Below the pieces are notes generated by a model. It saw only the letters and a program-made list of their open reading frames with translations. It was not told the DNA's origin and ran no database searches. Shown here piece by piece: positions 6,897 to 10,095 of a DNA stretch of 10,095 bases. The position numbers and the translations under genes are program-made. The stretch is taken from contig JAZNSB010000065.1 in NCBI GenBank assembly GCA_045590955.1, positions 1 through 10,095 of the forward strand, in the 5' to 3' direction. Positions within the stretch are counted from its first letter, which is position 1, and each line of letters begins with the position of its first letter. The stretch comes from JAZNSB01 sp045590955. GTDB lineage: Bacteria > Pseudomonadota > Alphaproteobacteria > RF32 > CAG-239.

Positions 6897-7671
6897 CATA
6901 TTTTTTTCATTTTCCGCACAAGCTCTTGAAGTATGTGGCAATCTAAAGCAAGGAAACATTGTAAAAATAAAAATCCCCCAACAAGACAGCATTATTTACA
7001 ATGGTAAAAAGCTTTATTCTGCCGACGGCATCTTTTTAATTGCTTTTGATAGAGATGCTCCGCTTTTGCAAAGTTTCAAATATGGTAACAATACCTTCAA
7101 CTTTGAGCTTTCTGCCGGCAATTGGGACATTCAACACGTAAACGGTCTGGCTCAAAACAAAGTTACGCCGTCGGAACAAGAACAAAAAGCCATAGAATAT
7201 GAAAACAGATCCATTCGCAACAGCCAAAAAGGCTATTATCCTTTTGCCTTTTGGAAAAGCGGATACATACAACCTGTAACGGGTAGAATATCCGGAGCAT
7301 TTGGCGGACAAAGAATTATGAACTCTATCCCCAAAAGCCCCCACAGAGGCACAGATATTGCGGCACCTAAAAACACTCCCGTCAAAGCAGCACTTGAAGG
7401 CAAAGTTGTTTTGGCGGAACCAAATTTATTTTATTCAGGCAATGTTGTTATCATTGACCACGGATACGGACTTCATACCATATACGCACACCTAAACAAC
7501 ATAAACGTCAAAGTTGGTGAAAAAGTAAAAAAGCACCACATCATCGGCACTGTTGGTCAAACAGGCAGAGCCACCGGCCCTCACCTGCATTTTGGCGCCA
7601 CATTAAATGGCATCAGGTTTGACCCGATGAGCCTAAAAAACATAAATGTGGAAAAATGCAAAACATTTTAA
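6865..7671 (+). CDS. Secreted M23-family (LytM-type) peptidoglycan endopeptidase
   Basis: The protein probably cuts peptide cross-links of peptidoglycan in the periplasm. It starts with a clear signal peptide (MTNK, then a hydrophobic core) with likely cleavage after AQA at residue 20, which supports the start at 6865 despite the 32-base overlap with xseA; AAGGA lies just upstream. The M23 domain occupies about 136-255. Zinc ligands H160 and D164 (HRGTD) and H242 (HLH) are present, as are catalytic H209 (YAHL) and H240, so it should be an active enzyme rather than a regulator such as EnvC. The region between the signal peptide and the domain (21-130) is beta-rich and not identifiable by eye. 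It has no LysM domain or coiled coil. The neighbour uppP also serves wall synthesis. Confidence 0.9.
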   Translation: MTNKAIFLIFSIFFSFSAQALEVCGNLKQGNIVKIKIPQQDSIIYNGKKLYSADGIFLIAFDRDAPLLQSFKYGNNTFNFELSAGNWDIQHVNGLAQNKVTPSEQEQKAIEYENRSIRNSQKGYYPFAFWKSGYIQPVTGRISGAFGGQRIMNSIPKSPHRGTDIAAPKNTPVKAALEGKVVLAEPNLFYSGNVVIIDHGYGLHTIYAHLNNINVKVGEKVKKHHIIGTVGQTGRATGPHLHFGATLNGIRFDPMSLKNINVEKCKTF

Positions 7672-7690
7672 TCAAAATAAAAGATATGAA

Positions 7691-7696
7691 TATAAT
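7691..7696 (+). promoter_or_regulatory. Possible -10 element before uppP
   Basis: A perfect TATAAT lies in the 51-base gap between the M23 gene and uppP. No good -35 hexamer sits 16-18 bases upstream. It could give uppP an additional start near 7703, just before its AGGA ribosome site (7711-7714). In AT-rich DNA this may be chance. Confidence 0.25.
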
Positions 7697-7722
7697 ACAA
7701 CAAAAACAACAGGACTAAAACA

Positions 7723-8541
7723 ATGGAAATAATCATTTTATCAATCATACAGGGTATTACAGAATTTTTGCCCATCAGTTCATCAGGCCACCTTATACTG
7801 TTTTCCAACTTTTTTCCGTTTGCACAACAAGGATTAGCCACAGACGTTGCCGTTCATTTTGGTTCTGCAGTAGCCATTTTAATATACTTTCATAAATACA
7901 TATGGCAAATGCTCCGCTCTTTATTAAAATCAAAATTATTGCCAAATTTCAAAGACTTTGGCAACAGATTAGCATATCTTTTAATTGTGGGCACTCTTCC
8001 CATAGTAATTTTTGGCTACATTTTCCTCAACACCGGTTTAGACGATGTCAGAAACATAAAAGTTGTTGGCTGGATGCTCTGCATTTTTGCAATTATATTA
8101 TATATTGCGGACAAATCTTGTATGACCATAAAAAAACTTGAGCACATAACTTTTCTTGACGCATTGTTTATAGGCATTGCCCAGTGCGTATCTCTCATTC
8201 CCGGCACATCACGTTCAGGGGTAACCATAATAGCCTCACGTCTTTTAGGATTAGAGCGCAAATCTGCCGCCCAATTTTCCATGTTGCTTGCCATTCCCGC
8301 CATACTTGGCGCCACATTTTTGGTTAGCTATGAATTGTATAACATGGGTCACATTGCCGACATCATAAACGTTCTTGATGCCACGGCATATTCATTTATT
8401 GCTTCTATTTTTGCCATATACATATTAATATGGTGGGTAAGCAAATATACATTTTTGCCATTTGTCATATACAGACTTGCCCTTGGCATCACTTTGCTTT
8501 TACACAGCTACGGATACATAAACCTTAAGGCCCTGTTTTAA
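7723..8541 (+). CDS. uppP: Undecaprenyl-diphosphate phosphatase UppP (BacA family)
   Basis: This integral inner-membrane enzyme removes a phosphate from undecaprenyl diphosphate, recycling the lipid carrier for peptidoglycan and other surface polymers. At 272 residues it has family length, with several hydrophobic helices throughout. Both signature regions are intact: QGITEFLPISSSGHL (10-24), with catalytic-site E14 and the serine cluster, and PGTSRSGVT (160-168), with the essential R164. Position 10 is Gln where E. coli has Glu, a common family variant. Overproduction of this family is known to give bacitracin resistance. The gene is the last of the plus-strand run and ends before a bidirectional terminator. 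Confidence 0.96.
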   Translation: MEIIILSIIQGITEFLPISSSGHLILFSNFFPFAQQGLATDVAVHFGSAVAILIYFHKYIWQMLRSLLKSKLLPNFKDFGNRLAYLLIVGTLPIVIFGYIFLNTGLDDVRNIKVVGWMLCIFAIILYIADKSCMTIKKLEHITFLDALFIGIAQCVSLIPGTSRSGVTIIASRLLGLERKSAAQFSMLLAIPAILGATFLVSYELYNMGHIADIINVLDATAYSFIASIFAIYILIWWVSKYTFLPFVIYRLALGITLLLHSYGYINLKALF

Positions 8542-8580
8542 TTCATGATAAACCAATTAATGAATACCAAACAACCCAAT

Positions 8581-8622
8581 AAAAAAAACAGTCCTGAGTT
8601 TCAAACTCAGAACTGTTTTTTT
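8581..8622. terminator. Bidirectional Rho-independent terminator between uppP and the convergent gene
   Basis: Stem CTGAGTT/AACTCAG (8594-8600 and 8604-8610) has a 3-base loop. After one C-A mismatch it extends through ACAGT/ACTGT into flanking runs of A (8581-8588) and T (8616-8622). It therefore reads as a terminator on both strands. The stop codon of the minus-strand gene begins two bases after it. Confidence 0.9.
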
Positions 8623-8623
8623 A

Positions 8624-9223
8624 TTACTCAACTGTTAACTCTAAAACAGGGCGAACAAAACGTCTTAAGTTTTGTTCTTCCCAACCTCGTTTACCAGTAC
8701 GAAAATCTAAGCACCACGCATAACCAGCTGTGGTTTCCTCTCCGGTCCAGTATACATAGTTACGACATTTCTTACCAATGGTACTAAAAGTTTTCTCTAC
8801 AGGAGGATACTCATCATATACATCTCTTATACCACTTGCACTATACCAAATAATTTTTTCATTCTTCTTGCAAGGATATGAAAAATTATCTAAATACTTT
8901 ATGGCTTCATCCCAACTCAAAAGTTGTTCTTTAATATTAAAGAGATCAGATGCAGTCAAATCTCCGCAAACGGTGGAAGTAGTATACTCAACCAACTCAA
9001 CAATTGCCTTGATTCTTTTAGGCAATATATCAAAAGAAAAGGTATCATCTTCATACCAAATCATGCCAACTTTAACTTGTGTAATGTCGATTTTAGGTCG
9101 AGATTTTTTGGGCTCTTTAACCGGTGGCAATTTAGTAAAATAGTCAAATACATCACCTCGGGTTAATCCCAGATTTGCTGCAAACTCATCAACCTGAGCC
9201 AGTTTTTTTTGTTTTTCATCCAT
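8624..9223 (-). CDS. DUF1566-like (Lcl_C-type) protein, function unknown
   Basis: The C-terminal part, with VYWTGEETTAGYAW (157-170) followed by CLDFRTGKR and RRFVRPVLEL (to 196), follows the pattern of DUF1566 domains (aromatic-W-S/T-x-E, Y-A-W, NF/DF-x-x-G, V-R-P-V). The family has no firm function and is often found in multiple copies. This 199-residue protein has no signal peptide or membrane helix. Residues 8-30 form a predicted helical segment with a helix-turn-helix-like spacing; whether it binds anything is unknown. Residues 34-48 are a proline/lysine-rich linker. No Shine-Dalgarno precedes the ATG at 9223; the upstream bases are almost only A and T. It faces uppP and is divergent from the last gene, so it stands alone. 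The family call is by eye and moderately sure; the coding status is safer. Confidence 0.6.
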   Translation of the reverse strand: MDEKQKKLAQVDEFAANLGLTRGDVFDYFTKLPPVKEPKKSRPKIDITQVKVGMIWYEDDTFSFDILPKRIKAIVELVEYTTSTVCGDLTASDLFNIKEQLLSWDEAIKYLDNFSYPCKKNEKIIWYSASGIRDVYDEYPPVEKTFSTIGKKCRNYVYWTGEETTAGYAWCLDFRTGKRGWEEQNLRRFVRPVLELTVE

Positions 9224-9298
9224 AATTATAAATTTTTAAATTGAACATACTAATTAAATTGTAGTTCATTATTTACCATACTTTCCCATTTTTGCAAC

Positions 9299-9319
9299 AA
9301 AAAACTCCCCAAAGGGAGT
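9299..9319 (-). terminator. Lone terminator-like hairpin, minus strand
   Basis: The 6-bp GC-rich stem ACTCCC/GGGAGT (9304-9309 and 9314-9319) has a 4-base loop and is followed on the minus strand by a run of T. No minus-strand gene lies to its right that it could end, since the next gene is on the plus strand. It may be a leftover of a lost gene or a leader element of the DUF1566-like gene. Confidence 0.5.
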
Positions 9320-9327
9320 ATAAGAGG

Positions 9328-9420
9328 TGTTCCAAAGTTGATGAATTGTTAGAAGCAATAATAGAGAATGCTTATGATATCAATAGAGGGTATGATGAAC
9401 TATATGGAGATAAAAATTAA
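9328..9420 (+). pseudogene. Possible 3' remnant of a lost gene
   Basis: One plus frame gives a 30-residue, gene-like peptide (CSKVDELLEAIIENAYDINR, then GYDELYGDKN) ending at TAA 9418-9420. It looks like an amphipathic acidic C-terminus. The frame is open only back to a TAG near 9264 and contains no ATG, and no ribosome site leads to an in-frame start. I cannot assign a family. It could be the tail of a gene cut by recombination, or a chance frame. Confidence 0.3.
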
Positions 9421-9456
9421 AAAGGTTGTTTAGAATAAAATTAACTTTTATCTAAT

Positions 9457-9462
9457 TATAAT
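9457..9462 (+). promoter_or_regulatory. Perfect -10 hexamer placed for leaderless transcription
   Basis: TATAAT ends 6 bases before the ATG at 9469, so the expected transcription start falls on or next to the start codon. There is no Shine-Dalgarno before this ATG. No good -35 hexamer is present at 16-18 bases. The arrangement fits a leaderless mRNA, but the AT-rich context makes chance possible. Confidence 0.35.
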
Positions 9463-9468
9463 CAAAAT

Positions 9469-10089
9469 ATGATTGATACATTAAAAAGGTATAATGACAT
9501 ATTTATGCAAAACTATTCCAGAGGAGATGAGAATAGTATAGAAGCTTTTAAATACACAGATTGTAATTCTAAGCTTATTTTAACTGCTCCTCATTCCACT
9601 CGTAGCTTTTGCAATAAAAAAGAAAAAATGGCTGATTTGTATACAGGGGCACTTGTAAAATATTTAGGAGAGCAAAATAATGTATCAACAATTGTTAGAA
9701 CTAAATATACTCCATATAAAGCTCTTATTTCCGATTGGATTATACAAAACAATACACATGAACACTATTTTTTAGATATTCATGGTTTTAATCAAGATGT
9801 TGGTTATGATATTTGTTTAGGTATCGGTGGGTTTGAAGAAAAAAATTATCCTTATTTGCAAGAAATCATTAAAATTGCTCAAAAATATAATTTGAAAACT
9901 ATCGTAAACCATCCAAACTATTGTGGTATAAAAGGTCTCACCGGTAGATATCAAAAAATATTTAATAGCCCAAATGTTATTCAAATAGAAATAAAAAAAG
10001 AACTAAGGGATTTCTTTAATCATTATGATAAAGTTAAAAACATAACAATACCGTTTTTAACTGATGTTATCAATTTTTATAAAAAATAA
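9469..10089 (+). CDS. N-formylglutamate amidohydrolase-like protein
   Basis: The 206-residue protein resembles the FGase (HutG-type) family of zinc amidohydrolases. It has TAPHSTRS (39-46, zinc ligand H42), ADLYTGAL (55-62, with D56, as in the usual D-x-x-T-G-A motif), LDIHG (102-106, H105) and IQIEIKKELR (171-180) with a candidate catalytic E174. There is no signal peptide, so it should be cytosolic. Known relatives release formate from N-formylglutamate in histidine breakdown. No hut genes are near, so the substrate here is open. The protein is shorter than the typical 250-270 residues. Its G+C is clearly below that of the central operon. The ATG lacks a ribosome site; Met13 is an alternative start without a better one. 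Confidence 0.6.
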   Translation: MIDTLKRYNDIFMQNYSRGDENSIEAFKYTDCNSKLILTAPHSTRSFCNKKEKMADLYTGALVKYLGEQNNVSTIVRTKYTPYKALISDWIIQNNTHEHYFLDIHGFNQDVGYDICLGIGGFEEKNYPYLQEIIKIAQKYNLKTIVNHPNYCGIKGLTGRYQKIFNSPNVIQIEIKKELRDFFNHYDKVKNITIPFLTDVINFYKK

Positions 10090-10095
10090 TTTTTT

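Larger units (their letters stand above)
9224..9468. other. Divergent intergenic region with gene remnant and hairpin
   Basis: This 245-bp gap separates two divergent genes. It holds a terminator-like hairpin oriented to the left (9299-9319), a reading-frame remnant on the plus strand (up to 9420) and a perfect TATAAT before the last gene. No convincing promoter for the minus-strand gene stands out; the best pair (TTGCAA with TAAATA, 16 apart, at about 9275-9297 on the minus strand) is weak. Confidence 0.6.

Noticed and set aside
8778..9166. Plus-strand open frames opposite the DUF1566-like gene
   Set aside because: They have no ribosome sites or recognisable motifs, whereas the minus frame carries the domain pattern and ends at a terminator.
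1..10095. CRISPR array, insertion sequence, tRNA or rRNA
   Set aside because: No spaced direct repeats, transposase motifs, terminal inverted repeats or cloverleaf-like sequence were seen on either strand.

Overview
The window looks like part of the chromosome of an AT-rich alphaproteobacterium, possibly an uncultured host- or gut-associated lineage. That placement is inferred from the acpP-fabF-mltG and mtaB-ftsY gene orders, a short FtsY without the long acidic A-domain, and the AT-rich codon use. No rRNA or other phylogenetic marker is present to settle it.

Left arm (1-2236, minus strand): acpP, fabF and the N-terminal part of mltG, in that transcription order. AcpP carries the acyl chain and FabF elongates it. 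MltG, which starts one base after the fabF stop, is an inner-membrane murein transglycosylase that runs off the left edge. A Rho-independent terminator separates acpP from fabF. A 236-bp divergent intergenic region (2237-2472) holds the acpP promoter and a promoter for a small plus-strand gene.

Centre (2473-8541, plus strand): an unrecognised 80-residue membrane-anchored acidic protein with its own promoter and a strong terminator, then an L-lactate dehydrogenase gene. After these comes a tight run: mtaB (tRNA t6A methylthiotransferase), ftsY (SRP receptor), xseA (exonuclease VII large subunit), a secreted M23 endopeptidase and uppP (undecaprenyl-diphosphate phosphatase). mtaB/ftsY and xseA/M23 overlap, ftsY/xseA are 5 bp apart, and M23/uppP are 51 bp apart, so this is probably one operon. 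It mixes tRNA modification, membrane targeting, DNA processing and cell-wall metabolism. Together with mltG, three of the window's genes serve peptidoglycan metabolism.

Right arm (8542-10095): this is the accessory-looking part. A bidirectional terminator closes uppP and a convergent gene for a DUF1566-like protein. A 245-bp gap follows with a reading-frame remnant and a lone terminator hairpin. Last is an N-formylglutamate-amidohydrolase-like gene of visibly lower G+C with a possible leaderless promoter.

I see no CRISPR array, insertion sequence, tRNA or rRNA, and no convincing evidence of a new multi-gene system. The most unusual points are an MtaB that lacks its C-terminal TRAM-type region, an FtsY with an altered G4 loop, and the accessory patch at the right end.
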